Under the pieces are notes generated by a model, which did not search any database, had not been told where the DNA came from, and saw nothing but the letters and a program-made list of their open reading frames with translations. This document shows positions 25,345 to 33,802 of a stretch of DNA of 64,000 bases, piece by piece. The stretch spans positions 135,395 to 199,394 of the forward strand of contig DDEN01000041.1 in the NCBI GenBank assembly GCA_002336115.1. Direction: 5' to 3'. Position numbers and translations under genes: made by a program. This stretch comes from Chitinophagaceae bacterium UBA1953 (GTDB lineage Bacteria; Bacteroidota; Bacteroidia; Chitinophagales; Chitinophagaceae). How positions within the stretch are numbered: position 1 is the stretch's first letter; each line of letters starts with the position of its first letter.

Positions 25345-26417
25345 GGATTCTGGTACTCCGTTCTATATAAAATTGTTGAATCAGTTAAGCACAGAAGAAA
25401 ACGAATTAAATCACTCCGCTCCTGTAAAGATAATTTGAAACCTTGTATGAAAGGATGTTTGTTTTGCTGATCAGATACATTCCCTTTTTCAAACATATAT
25501 ACAACTTCCTGTAAAGACTCCACACTCCCGTCGTGAAAATAAGGAGATGTAAATGCAAGATTACGTAATGTGGGAGTTTTATATTTACCTATATCATTAC
25601 TGTTCCCTGTTTTTGAAGCTAATCCCTTATGTATAAGTGTGTCGGAGAAAAAACCGGTATTAAAGTGCGGCGAAGATTTAAATGCCGGTTCATTAAAATT
25701 AACACCACTATGACATTGATTACATTTTAACCGAGCTGACTGAAACAACCGCATGCCACTTATCTGACCGGAATCTAACGCCGTTTTCTTACCTCTGTAA
25801 ACATAATCATCATAAGGCGAGTTAAACGATACAATTGTTTTGATAAATGATGTAATACTATACTGCACATGTTTTACTGTAAACAATTCACTTTGCTTTG
25901 CTCCTGGAAATGCTTTTGAGAAAAGCAACTGATAAAAACTATCTGCCGACAAACGTTTCAGCAATTCTATTTCGTTGTTTTTCCAGCCAAGTTCTACAGG
26001 CTTATCTGCAAACATTGGATTATTTATTTGCTGTTCGGGAGTATGTAAAGAAGAATCAGCATAAGTAAAGTATCGGTTGAACACCAGATTGATAAGCGGA
26101 GGAGAATTAAACAAAGTTAAATCGCCATAAGCACCAACAGAACGGCGATAAGTATCGGTAAAAGAAAAACGTGGATCATGACAACTGGCACAGGATTTTG
26201 TATTGTTAACCGACAAGCGTTTATCGTAAAACAAATAACGGCCTAATTCAACTTTCGCATCAATTATCGGATTTGATGGATCTGAATAAAACTGATTCCT
26301 GATTGCCGGCGGAATTTCCTCTTCGTTTTTTTCAATTACAGTTTTTGAATTAAAACCAGTACAACCAGATTGTATAATAATGTACAACCAGACTCCAACA
26401 AACAAAACCTGTTTCAT
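25329..26417 (-). CDS. Di-haem cytochrome c peroxidase / MauG family lipoprotein
   Basis: 362 residues with a lipobox (IIIQSGC, Cys19). Two covalent haem sites are visible, CASCH at 76-80 and CNQCH at 232-236. The family segments LGRYLFYDKRLSVNNTKSCASCH, TPEQQINNPMF and KTPTLRNLAFTSPYFHDGS match the CcpA/MauG fold. Members either reduce hydrogen peroxide or, like MauG, oxidise residues of a partner protein. Location is periplasmic or outer-membrane anchored. The neighbouring amine-oxidase-like gene overlaps its end, which makes a protein-modifying role worth considering. Peroxidase activity is the default alternative. Confidence 0.88.
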   Translation of the reverse strand: MKQVLFVGVWLYIIIQSGCTGFNSKTVIEKNEEEIPPAIRNQFYSDPSNPIIDAKVELGRYLFYDKRLSVNNTKSCASCHDPRFSFTDTYRRSVGAYGDLTLFNSPPLINLVFNRYFTYADSSLHTPEQQINNPMFADKPVELGWKNNEIELLKRLSADSFYQLLFSKAFPGAKQSELFTVKHVQYSITSFIKTIVSFNSPYDDYVYRGKKTALDSGQISGMRLFQSARLKCNQCHSGVNFNEPAFKSSPHFNTGFFSDTLIHKGLASKTGNSNDIGKYKTPTLRNLAFTSPYFHDGSVESLQEVVYMFEKGNVSDQQNKHPFIQGFKLSLQERSDLIRFLLCLTDSTILYRTEYQNPWKIK

Positions 26418-26422
26418 AAATT

Positions 26423-26902
26423 TTACTTCTTCCCAATTTTATCTTGCAGCAGTTTCCTGATTTCATGAACCTCATCGCTGTTACTGAATGCGTCTTTTGG
26501 TATCAGGAAAAAAGAACGGTCGTCAATATACAAATGAAAAAAATCTGGAGTTTCAAGAAAGTACTGAAAGGATTTATAATTCCAGTCCTTACTGCCATTC
26601 GGATTTTCAAGATGCATATACGCATCCATAAATGTAAGCACAAACGAATCCTTAAATGTTTTGGCTCGGTTATAAACAAGCATGGGCAAAATAAACCAAA
26701 ATGCCATCATCAATGACATCCATAGAAATGAACTGAGCAGAAATGCTACAGGCGATACTTTTTTAAAAAAGAACATGGCAGCCGCAAACAAAGCAAACAC
26801 ATTTACTAATATCATAAGGATGCGTATTTCTTTTTTTGAAATAAAATGATAGCGTAATGCACGCATTACCTGTTTGCGGTTATATTTAAACGATATTGTC
26901 AT
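26423..26902 (-). CDS. YcxB-like membrane protein
   Basis: 159 residues. Two adjacent hydrophobic segments (about 30-47 and 53-77) sit between an N-terminal strand (MTISFKYNRKQVMRALRYHF) and a C-terminal soluble half containing YKSFQYFLETPDFFHLYIDDRSFFLIPKDAF. That half matches the YcxB-like domain pattern (W/F-x-x-F-x-x-x-x-E-T, then a 'x-x-IPK-x-x-F' strand). Function of the family is unknown. It is the second gene of the operon, 4 bp after the PhoD-like gene and 5 bp before the di-haem gene. Confidence 0.8.
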   Translation of the reverse strand: MTISFKYNRKQVMRALRYHFISKKEIRILMILVNVFALFAAAMFFFKKVSPVAFLLSSFLWMSLMMAFWFILPMLVYNRAKTFKDSFVLTFMDAYMHLENPNGSKDWNYKSFQYFLETPDFFHLYIDDRSFFLIPKDAFSNSDEVHEIRKLLQDKIGKK

Positions 26903-26906
26903 ATTA

Positions 26907-28271
26907 CTATTTGGCTTCTGTTTTCAACTCATTTTCATTAATTGACCATTCTCCGAGTTTCTCTCCTTTTACCCCAAAAAACTCAACGGTTAGTTTACGA
27001 TGATTTCTTATTCCGCTAAAACTGAACTTTGCATAATTCTGTTTCTGGTCAATCCCTATTTCACGATAAGGGTTATTTTTTTCAACACCACCAAATACAT
27101 GTGTACCTGATGTAAGCGGAGAAGAAGTAACATCAATTAAAGGATAAGTGCCATCCCGTTTTACTTTAATGATTTCGCTATGATGCCTGTCGCCAGTTAA
27201 AAACAACACACCATCAACGGCATTACCTTTCAGAAAGTTCATCAGATCATAATACTCGGCAGGAAAATCAAGCATACGGTCAAACGGCGAAACAGGATTC
27301 AGCACCTGACTACCTGTAGCAATAATTTTGAATGTTGCTTTACTATACAGCAACGAATTTTTGAGCCATTCCATTTGTTCTTTGCCCCACATGTGCTTAT
27401 CCACATTGGGCTGTCCGTTAACAGAATCTTTTGTTTCATCAGCACTGCGGAACCAACGGTCATCCATCAGGAAAACATCAACATCACCATAACTGATCAT
27501 TGAATAAATTCCCTGCCCGTTCATTCCCCATGAAGTATTGCACCAATAATTAGTGAATACTTTTTTTGAAGCATCTTTCAAAATATAATTACCGCCAATA
27601 TCATTGGGGCCAAAATCATGATCGTCCCAGATAGCATATTGCGACATTGATTTTAAGAAGTTTTGTATAACGGGAATTTTCCGGTCGTGATGCGCTCTGC
27701 TCCATAATCCCCATTCGTCAAAATAATCCACTTCTCTTGTGTACCATTCATCGCCCAGCCAAACCATAAACGCTGCTTTTTCTTTTGCCATACTTTCAAA
27801 AATGGACGAATCACCGCCATAAGGCTTACCGGGACGGTCAACAGCAGGTTCATTAATATATGCACAGGATCCTGTAAGAAAAGAAAAATCAGGAGCAGGT
27901 TTGCGCCATTGCCATAGATCTTTTGTAGTAAACGCTCCGTCGGCCTTTAATTTGTTCAATGCAACAACCTTATTGTTCACCAATACCTGGTATTCATAAG
28001 AAGTATTTACTTCCAGATTAACCAAATCAAAAATCAACGGCGAAAACCAGTCATTTACCGATGATGTTTTATTCAACAGCATGGCATGCGCCATATCACC
28101 TTTTTTCCAGTAAGCAATCGTTGCTGAGCTTCCCGGCTTTACTTCAATCCAGATTTTTGCTGTACGATATTCTACCGGGCCAAGCATTGGGCCGCTTACT
28201 AATTGAGCAGAACCTGTTGCTGTAAAACAAACAATTAACAAAACGCTGAAATAAAAATGTATTTTTTTCAT
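26907..28271 (-). CDS. PhoD-like alkaline phosphatase family protein
   Basis: 454 residues with a signal peptide (MKKIHFYFSVLLIVCFTATGSAQ). An N-terminal beta-sandwich (about 25-120, LVSGPMLGPVEYRTAKIWIEV) precedes the metallophosphatase domain with FLTGSCAYINE, MVWLGDEWYTREVD, AIWDDHDFGPND, FLMDDRWFR and FLTGDRHHSEI. These supply the Asp, Asn and His metal ligands and are typical of PhoD/phospholipase D-like phosphodiesterases. The usual WDDHDFG motif is complete. Export is predicted. It is the first gene of the five-gene operon and is divergent from a LytTR regulator gene 167 bp away. Confidence 0.9.
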   Translation of the reverse strand: MKKIHFYFSVLLIVCFTATGSAQLVSGPMLGPVEYRTAKIWIEVKPGSSATIAYWKKGDMAHAMLLNKTSSVNDWFSPLIFDLVNLEVNTSYEYQVLVNNKVVALNKLKADGAFTTKDLWQWRKPAPDFSFLTGSCAYINEPAVDRPGKPYGGDSSIFESMAKEKAAFMVWLGDEWYTREVDYFDEWGLWSRAHHDRKIPVIQNFLKSMSQYAIWDDHDFGPNDIGGNYILKDASKKVFTNYWCNTSWGMNGQGIYSMISYGDVDVFLMDDRWFRSADETKDSVNGQPNVDKHMWGKEQMEWLKNSLLYSKATFKIIATGSQVLNPVSPFDRMLDFPAEYYDLMNFLKGNAVDGVLFLTGDRHHSEIIKVKRDGTYPLIDVTSSPLTSGTHVFGGVEKNNPYREIGIDQKQNYAKFSFSGIRNHRKLTVEFFGVKGEKLGEWSINENELKTEAK

Positions 28272-28438
28272 AAACAGATGTTATATAAAGTTTCCTGTAA
28301 AGCAATTGCAATGTAAATAAACTTTGGTTATCCGCCCCGATACGCCTGGTTATCTTATTCTTTATCAGTTTACTGATTTCAGGAATCTTATTTACAGATA
28401 GTATCTACATTTACATTGTATTACCAAAATAACAGCAC

Positions 28439-29134
28439 ATGAAATGCCTCATTATTGACGATAATAAAATTGCCCGGACCACGATGAAACAACTTGCAGG
28501 CCAGGTAAAGGATCTGCAGGTTGCAGGAGAATGTACAAACGCAATGGAAGCACATCGTTTTTTACAGGATGAGCAGGTTGATTTATTGCTGCTGGATATT
28601 GAAATGCCAGAAATGAGCGGGCTGGAGTTAACCAAAAACCTTGGTACAAAAAGGCCAATCATTATTTTCACCACTTCAAAAAAAGAATACGCAGTTGAGG
28701 CTTTTGAATTAAATGTTGCTGATTACATACTTAAACCAGTTACCCCTGCCCGTTTTTTACAGGCAATAGAAAAAGCAAAAGAAATTCTCGAAAGCAATAA
28801 AGAAGAAATAAAATATACCGATGACGAATTTCTGTTCATAAGGGATTCAAATGTTATTCGCCGGTTAAAGATGAATGATCTACTTTACGCAGAAGCTATG
28901 GGTGATTATGTAAAGCTGCATGTTGATAAAAAATTTTACGCTATTCATACAACACTCAAAGCTGTAGAAGAAAGGCTGCCTGCTGCAAAGTTTATCCGGG
29001 TACACCGTTCATACGTAGTAGCAGTAAATAAAATCGACAGTTTACGGGATGGCACAATTATTATAGGCGACAAATCGATCCCCGTTGCCGATGCTTACAG
29101 AGCTGTACTTAATAAACGCATGAACATTTTATAG
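28439..29134 (+). CDS. LytTR-family response regulator
   Basis: 231 residues. The receiver domain (1-118) keeps the acidic pocket (IIDD), the phosphoacceptor Asp53 in LLLDIEMPEMSG, the Thr pair in IIFTTSK and the Lys in YILKPVTP. The LytTR DNA-binding domain (about 135-231) contains YAEAMGDYVKLHV, FIRVHRSYVVAVNKID and PVADAYR. No LytS kinase is adjacent. The nearest kinase is the hybrid enzyme at 29580-31763, downstream after a terminator. Being divergent from the PhoD/MauG operon, it is a natural candidate regulator of that operon; this is inference from position. Confidence 0.92.
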   Translation: MKCLIIDDNKIARTTMKQLAGQVKDLQVAGECTNAMEAHRFLQDEQVDLLLLDIEMPEMSGLELTKNLGTKRPIIIFTTSKKEYAVEAFELNVADYILKPVTPARFLQAIEKAKEILESNKEEIKYTDDEFLFIRDSNVIRRLKMNDLLYAEAMGDYVKLHVDKKFYAIHTTLKAVEERLPAAKFIRVHRSYVVAVNKIDSLRDGTIIIGDKSIPVADAYRAVLNKRMNIL

Positions 29135-29305
29135 TCGGCCTGCAACTCCTTACCGTTCCCAACCATTAAAAACAGTCATTCATCTACTGAATATCCTTTG
29201 TTACCGATTACACTTTACAATTGTAGCCGGTAATAAGCAATTTTACAGCGGTGTTTATAAATGATACATTGGCAGTTGCATAAAGTGCTGCAGGTTTTGG
29301 TTAAA

Positions 29306-29337
29306 AGGCCGCATTTTCATGCGGCCTGATATTTTTG
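29306..29337 (+). terminator. Terminator whose T-run doubles as a TAnnTTTG promoter element
   Basis: AGGCCGCAT, loop TTTC, ATGCGGCCT form a perfect 9-bp stem (29306-29327), followed by GATATTTTTG. The T-run contains TATTTTTG (29330-29337), a consensus -7 element located 7 bp before the ATG of the next gene. Confidence 0.7.
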
Positions 29338-29344
29338 ACTTACC

Positions 29345-29545
29345 ATGAAAGCAAAATATTACATATTATTTCTTGTATTTACCCTGCTGTTGGTTACGCT
29401 GTTTTACATTTTACTATCAGGTATCGACAAAGGCACTCACTGGTTTGTGAATGCCATTGTGGGTGTTGGCATTTGTTTCTCAATTATTATTCTTTCAAGA
29501 ATTTTCTCCAGCTATATGAAAATTCCTTCCGGCAAGAACAGTTAA
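29345..29545 (+). CDS. Small two-helix membrane protein
   Basis: 66 residues with two hydrophobic helices (about 4-24 and 34-54) separated by SGIDKGTHW, and a basic tail (SYMKIPSGKNS). It sits between the LytTR regulator and the hybrid kinase, 34 bp before the latter, with a promoter-like element directly upstream. Family not recognised. The position suggests co-expression with, and possibly modulation of, the kinase. Confidence 0.6.
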   Translation: MKAKYYILFLVFTLLLVTLFYILLSGIDKGTHWFVNAIVGVGICFSIIILSRIFSSYMKIPSGKNS

Positions 29546-29579
29546 CTTTCTTTATTGTAAATTACTGCTTCTTAATGTT

Positions 29580-31763
29580 ATGTTACGCCGCCATTTTAAA
29601 TATCTGCTATTGGCAATTTTCTTAACTGCCATTTTGCTGATTGTATTTATCCAGTTCAACAGCAACAGGAGTATCAATCAGCTTATTAACGGCAATGAAA
29701 GTCTTATTCACGAACTGCAGACGAAAAACAAATTGCAGCAATTAGAAAATGAAATTGCGACGGTAGAAAATAAAATACGCTCCAAAATTCTTCAGAAAGA
29801 TACATCTGGCATCAGCAACATCAAATCCGAACTATCACACATTACAACCACTCTTACTGAGCTTGATAGTATGGTAAATGATAAAATATCCGACTCACTT
29901 GTTTCTGTTTTACAACAAATGGTGAACAGAAAAGTTGCTCACAACCTTACTATTGCAGATACGTTTTCACTTAAAGGAAAAGAAGTTACCGAAAAGATGT
30001 TTGCAGAACAATCACCACATCGCCTTACCGATTCCATTAAGCAGATTGTTACAGTAATTGAAGACCAAAGACATGAAACAGTAACACGCCTTACCACCAA
30101 AGCCGATGCAGATGGCGCAAGAGCAAAAGCACTCGGAAGCATTCTTGCCTTAATGGCTGCCCTTGCTGCGTTGCTGAGCTTCGGGTACATTTCATTCAAA
30201 TTCAGGCAGCAGCAGCAATTGATCCGCAGGTTGAATGTTTCAGAAAAAAAAGCAAAAGAAGCCGCCCAGCTAAAAGAGAATTTTATGGCAAATATGAGTC
30301 ATGAAATACGTACGCCCATGAACGCAATCATCGGGTTTACCGGTTTACTGCAAAAAAAACCACTTGATAAAGAAGCAAAAGAATATGTTGAAACAATTCA
30401 TCAATCGGGCGAAAATCTTTTAACCATTATAAATGATGTACTTGATCTGTCGAAGATAGAGGCTGGTATGATGCGTTTGGAAACAGCACCATTCTGCCTT
30501 CCGGTTGTAATTGAAGGTATTGAAACAATGTTCAGTGAAAAGCTGAAAGAAAAAAATATTACACTTGCAACAGATGTGGACGAATCTGTTCCTGAATGGC
30601 TGACAGGTGATGCTATACGACTTAACCAGATTTTAGTCAACCTTGTAGGGAATGCTATAAAATTTACCCGAAAAGGCGGCATTTTTCTGAAAGTGATTCT
30701 GAAAGAAACAGCAGATGAGTTTATACGGCTTCAGTTTATTATAAGAGATACTGGTATTGGAATGAATGAAGAAAAACTTCAACACATTTTCGAACGTTTT
30801 AGCCAGGCTGAAGATAATATTACAAGAACGTATGGAGGAAGTGGCTTAGGTCTTGCAATTGTTAAAGACCTTGTTGAACTTCAGAAAGGCGAAATTGAGG
30901 TTGAAAGCAAACCTGAAAGCGGCAGCACTTTTTATGTTACCCTGCCATATAAAAAAACAGACAAGCAGCCTGTAACGGTGAAAAAAGAAAAACACTTTGT
31001 TTCGGGAGAGATAGGCGCTGCCGTCCTTATTGTTGAAGATAACCTGATCAATCAATCGCTGATACGGCACCTGTTTAATTCCTGGCAACTTCCGTTTGCG
31101 ATGGCTGTCAACGGTAAGGAGGCTATTAATCTGCTGAAAGAGCAACATTTCGGTTTGATTCTGATGGACATTCAAATGCCGGAAATGGACGGTTACACTA
31201 CCACACAGATTATACGCAATGAACTGAAGCTGCAAACTCCGGTTGTTGCTATGACAGCACATGCACTGGCTGGCGAAAAAGAAAAGTGTATGATGAATGG
31301 CATGAATGACTATTTATCGAAACCTATTCGTGAAGATGAATTATATAATGTAATTGCAAAATACACTCAAGTTACTTCTGAACTAAAAATACCTGAAAGA
31401 ACGCCCGTTAAAGTTCGTGGATATACAGTCATCAACCTGGAATACATGAAAGAAATCAGTGCAGGAAATACAGAATATGAAAAAGCAGTTACCGAACAGT
31501 TCCTTGAAATTGTGCCTGAAAGTATTGCTGTATTGCAAAAGGCATTTAAAGAGAACAATTTTCAATTACTGAAACAAACAGCACATGATTTAAAAACATC
31601 GGTTTCAATTATGGGGTTAACACCACTTCTTGATACCATCCTCAACAAAATTGAGTTTACATTTCAAGGAGATGAGAACCTGCAGGAAAACATCTCCCGG
31701 CTTATATCTGTCTGCAACCGGGCAATGGAAGAAGCAAAACATTTCTATGAAACGCTGGAGTAA
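29580..31763 (+). CDS. Hybrid sensor histidine kinase with receiver and Hpt domains
   Basis: 727 residues. Two membrane helices (about 8-25 and 190-213) enclose a helical, coiled-coil-rich sensor region of about 160 residues. Then come HisKA with His241 in MANMSHEIRTPMNAIIGF, HATPase_c with NLVGNAIKFT, DTGIGM and GGSGLGLAIVKDL, a receiver domain with Asp530 in LILMDIQMPEMDG and KPI, and a C-terminal Hpt domain with His669 in TAHDLKTSVS. All phosphorelay residues are present. No dedicated DNA-binding partner follows; the LytTR protein upstream could receive phosphate from the Hpt domain, but that is inference. Confidence 0.92.
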   Translation: MLRRHFKYLLLAIFLTAILLIVFIQFNSNRSINQLINGNESLIHELQTKNKLQQLENEIATVENKIRSKILQKDTSGISNIKSELSHITTTLTELDSMVNDKISDSLVSVLQQMVNRKVAHNLTIADTFSLKGKEVTEKMFAEQSPHRLTDSIKQIVTVIEDQRHETVTRLTTKADADGARAKALGSILALMAALAALLSFGYISFKFRQQQQLIRRLNVSEKKAKEAAQLKENFMANMSHEIRTPMNAIIGFTGLLQKKPLDKEAKEYVETIHQSGENLLTIINDVLDLSKIEAGMMRLETAPFCLPVVIEGIETMFSEKLKEKNITLATDVDESVPEWLTGDAIRLNQILVNLVGNAIKFTRKGGIFLKVILKETADEFIRLQFIIRDTGIGMNEEKLQHIFERFSQAEDNITRTYGGSGLGLAIVKDLVELQKGEIEVESKPESGSTFYVTLPYKKTDKQPVTVKKEKHFVSGEIGAAVLIVEDNLINQSLIRHLFNSWQLPFAMAVNGKEAINLLKEQHFGLILMDIQMPEMDGYTTTQIIRNELKLQTPVVAMTAHALAGEKEKCMMNGMNDYLSKPIREDELYNVIAKYTQVTSELKIPERTPVKVRGYTVINLEYMKEISAGNTEYEKAVTEQFLEIVPESIAVLQKAFKENNFQLLKQTAHDLKTSVSIMGLTPLLDTILNKIEFTFQGDENLQENISRLISVCNRAMEEAKHFYETLE

Positions 31764-31907
31764 TATTGGTCTATCAGCATACGTTTATACCCCTTTTCTT
31801 TTATATGGGCTATTAATTTGGCCTGTTGACCGATTCTCATTTTCATCTGAACAATATTGCATTTAGCTTCATAGTGCAATTCAATTCATAACCATAAAAA
31901 AAGAGAA

Positions 31908-32273
31908 ATGAAAAAGTTATTGTTAATGATTATAACTCTTGCCGGTTTTTCAATTGCAGGTTTTTCACAAACTACTGCCCCGGTAAAAAAAGAGCCCGTT
32001 AAAGCAAAATCAACCCCTGCTGTAGTTCAAAAGAAAACAGAGGTTAAAAAGGCTGACATGCCTAAAAAAGAGCCGGTTGTTGCAAAGAAAAAAACAACCC
32101 CTCCAACTGACAAAGCAGCAACAACTAAAAAAACCACTCCGCCACCGGCAAAAACAACAGCCCCCGGGCCATTGAAAAAAGATGGAACACCCGATAAGCG
32201 TTTTTCAGAAAACAAACATTTAAAGAAAGACGGAACACCGGACAAAAGATACAAAGAACACAAGAAAGGATAA
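31908..32273 (+). CDS. Secreted Lys/Pro/Thr-rich basic protein with C-terminal repeats
   Basis: A 121-residue protein: signal peptide (MKKLLLMIITLAGFSIAGFSQ), then a low-complexity stretch of Lys, Pro, Thr and Ala (about 22-88), then two copies of LKKDGTPDKR(F/Y)xExK at the C-terminus (about 89-118). The repeat encodes a short charged DGTPD turn seen in other small Bacteroidota envelope proteins, but no function is known to me. It is very basic and probably binds an anionic surface such as peptidoglycan, LPS or nucleic acid. Single-gene unit with its own terminator. Confidence 0.75.
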   Translation: MKKLLLMIITLAGFSIAGFSQTTAPVKKEPVKAKSTPAVVQKKTEVKKADMPKKEPVVAKKKTTPPTDKAATTKKTTPPPAKTTAPGPLKKDGTPDKRFSENKHLKKDGTPDKRYKEHKKG

Positions 32274-32286
32274 ACAGATATGATGT

Positions 32287-32310
32287 AAAAAGCCCCGTTC
32301 GGGGCTTTTT
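32287..32310 (+). terminator. Intrinsic terminator of the basic secreted protein gene
   Basis: AAAAAGCCCCG, TTC, GGGGCTTTTT is a symmetrical hairpin with A-run and T-run on either side, able to act in both directions. It begins 13 bp after the stop codon. Confidence 0.9.
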
Positions 32311-32402
32311 AGTTGTATTTATTTCGTTCTGAAAAAAACAGGCTGCAACGCCAACAAAAAACAGCCACTTTCTTTTATGATTTAACTCTTTTCAGAAAAG
32401 AA

Positions 32403-32428
32403 AACGCCACTTCAAGAAAAGTGGTGTT
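32403..32428 (-). terminator. Terminator of the rhodanese-thioredoxin gene
   Basis: AACGCCAC and GTGGTGTT form an 8-bp stem with one wobble pair and a 10-nt loop; the minus strand then reads TTCTTTTC. It is 17 bp after the stop of the minus-strand gene. Confidence 0.65.
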
Positions 32429-32445
32429 TCTGCTATAAACGAACT

Positions 32446-33144
32446 TTATTTCTTAGCTATCCATTCCTTCTTTAACTCATCTGCAGAAAGAACGCCTTTA
32501 TATCGCCACACTTCCTTTCCATCTTTTAACAGAATAAATGTTGGCAATCCATCGGCCTGTACATAATTCATCACATCAGTATGCACACCTCCATCAATTT
32601 TAAATAAGAAAACATCTCTGTTGGCCGCTGTAAAATCATTAATAATCGGTTCCATTTTTTTACATGGCGGGCACCATTCAGCGCCAATATCAACCAATAC
32701 ATATTTTTTACCGGCAATCTGCTGGTTGTACTCATCAATCGTCATTTGTTTTACATCAGGAGCGCCTTCAAAAGGTTTTCCAAAACGCTTCCATGTTGAA
32801 AATCCGCCCTGCAGTTCACTTACATTGGTAAAACCGTTTTCCACCAGCCATTCTGCAGCTTTATGACTGCGTGGACCTGCTGCACAGTAAACAAGTACAG
32901 GTTTGCTTTTATCTAAAGCGGCTGTACGTTCTGTAAATTCAGTTTCATTGTTCCAGTTTGCCTGCAAAGAGCCCTTAATATGCCCCATACGATATTCTCC
33001 TGCTGTACGCACGTCAAGCAACTGAACATCCTTAACTGCTGCGGCCTGTTGAAATTCTTCAACTGTTAAATACTGACTGCTTTGCTGGGCACCTGAACTG
33101 CAGCCGAATAATAAAAGCAAAAACAAAAGTGGCATATTTCTCAT
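32446..33144 (-). CDS. Lipoprotein with fused rhodanese and thioredoxin domains
   Basis: 232 residues. A lipobox (LLFGC, Cys15) anchors it in the envelope. Rhodanese domain (about 25-122) with LLDVRTAGEYRMGHI and the active-site Cys87 in VLVYCAAGPRSHKA. Thioredoxin-like domain (about 130-232) with WCPPC (Cys158 and Cys161), the motif of disulfide reductases, and the cis-Pro in GLPTFILL. The fusion suggests thiol or sulfane-sulfur transfer in the periplasm; the partner substrate is unknown. A TAGTTTTG element lies 20 bp before the ATG. Confidence 0.9.
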   Translation of the reverse strand: MRNMPLLFLLLLFGCSSGAQQSSQYLTVEEFQQAAAVKDVQLLDVRTAGEYRMGHIKGSLQANWNNETEFTERTAALDKSKPVLVYCAAGPRSHKAAEWLVENGFTNVSELQGGFSTWKRFGKPFEGAPDVKQMTIDEYNQQIAGKKYVLVDIGAEWCPPCKKMEPIINDFTAANRDVFLFKIDGGVHTDVMNYVQADGLPTFILLKDGKEVWRYKGVLSADELKKEWIAKK

Positions 33145-33163
33145 GTCTCAATTTTTTTGGATG

Positions 33164-33171
33164 CAAAACTA
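33164..33171 (-). promoter_or_regulatory. Candidate -7 element of the rhodanese-thioredoxin gene
   Basis: The minus strand reads TAGTTTTG, a perfect TAnnTTTG about 20 bp before the start codon. Confidence 0.4.
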
Positions 33172-33245
33172 TACTTTGTAAACATTAATATTGTAAGCAA
33201 TCTCACCACAAACTTCATAATTAACACTTATCTTCGCACGTTTTT

Positions 33246-33722
33246 ATGCTTAACAGGGTTATTTCTTTCCTGCATGATTTTATTGACTGGTTTTATCCGC
33301 CATTCAAAAAAATTATGCCTCTTCAAACATTCCGCTATGCTGCATGCGGGGGAGGAAATACCATTCTTGACATCACGCTATTTTACATCAGTTACAATTT
33401 CATTTTGCACAAGCAAATGCTTGAAACACCTGTAATGACATTGAGCCCTCATATTGCTGCTTTTCTCATGGCATTCTGCGTAACTTTTCCGGTTGGTTTT
33501 TTCCTCAGCAGGTATGTTGTATTTGAAGGAAGAGATGTACGCAAACGGGAACAGCTCCCTAAATATATGGTTGTAGTTGCAGGTTCCATTCTGCTCAATT
33601 ATTTTTTCCTGAAAGTATTTATTGAAACATTTGGCATGTATGCCACATTAGCCAAAATATGCACAACCTTTTTTGTTGTGGCATTCAGCTACTTTTCTCA
33701 AAAGCATTTTACATTTAAATAA
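33246..33722 (+). CDS. GtrA family membrane protein
   Basis: 158 residues with four hydrophobic helices in the last 130 residues. The segments FRYAACGGGNTILDITLFY, FPVGFFLSRYVVF, LPKYMVVVAGSILLNYFFL and FSYFSQKHFTF match the GtrA fold, including the terminal 'FxxqrxfvF'-like motif. GtrA proteins are thought to flip undecaprenyl- or other lipid-linked sugars in surface polysaccharide synthesis. No glycosyltransferase is adjacent. A near-consensus TATCTTCG lies 8 bp upstream of the ATG. Confidence 0.88.
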   Translation: MLNRVISFLHDFIDWFYPPFKKIMPLQTFRYAACGGGNTILDITLFYISYNFILHKQMLETPVMTLSPHIAAFLMAFCVTFPVGFFLSRYVVFEGRDVRKREQLPKYMVVVAGSILLNYFFLKVFIETFGMYATLAKICTTFFVVAFSYFSQKHFTFK

Positions 33723-33773
33723 ACGGCTCTGTTAAACAGGTGTAAACAGCTTTCTTTCACCATGTTTATCCCT

Positions 33774-33781
33774 TACTTTTG
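33774..33781 (+). promoter_or_regulatory. Candidate -7 element of fbp
   Basis: TACTTTTG matches TAnnTTTG and lies 21 bp before the ATG at 33803. A TTTC about 20 bp further upstream is a partial -33. Confidence 0.45.
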
Positions 33782-33802
33782 TTATCATCAAAAATTCCGG
33801 TT

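Noticed and set aside
28424..28441. Shared regulatory box AATAACAGCAC before pdxA and the LytTR gene
   Set aside because: The match is short and A-rich, at slightly different distances from the start, and is probably the general leader composition of this phylum.
29335..29625. Alternative 96-codon frame over the small membrane protein gene
   Set aside because: It is an overlapping frame without coherent protein features; the 66-residue frame has two clean hydrophobic helices and an ATG next to a promoter element.
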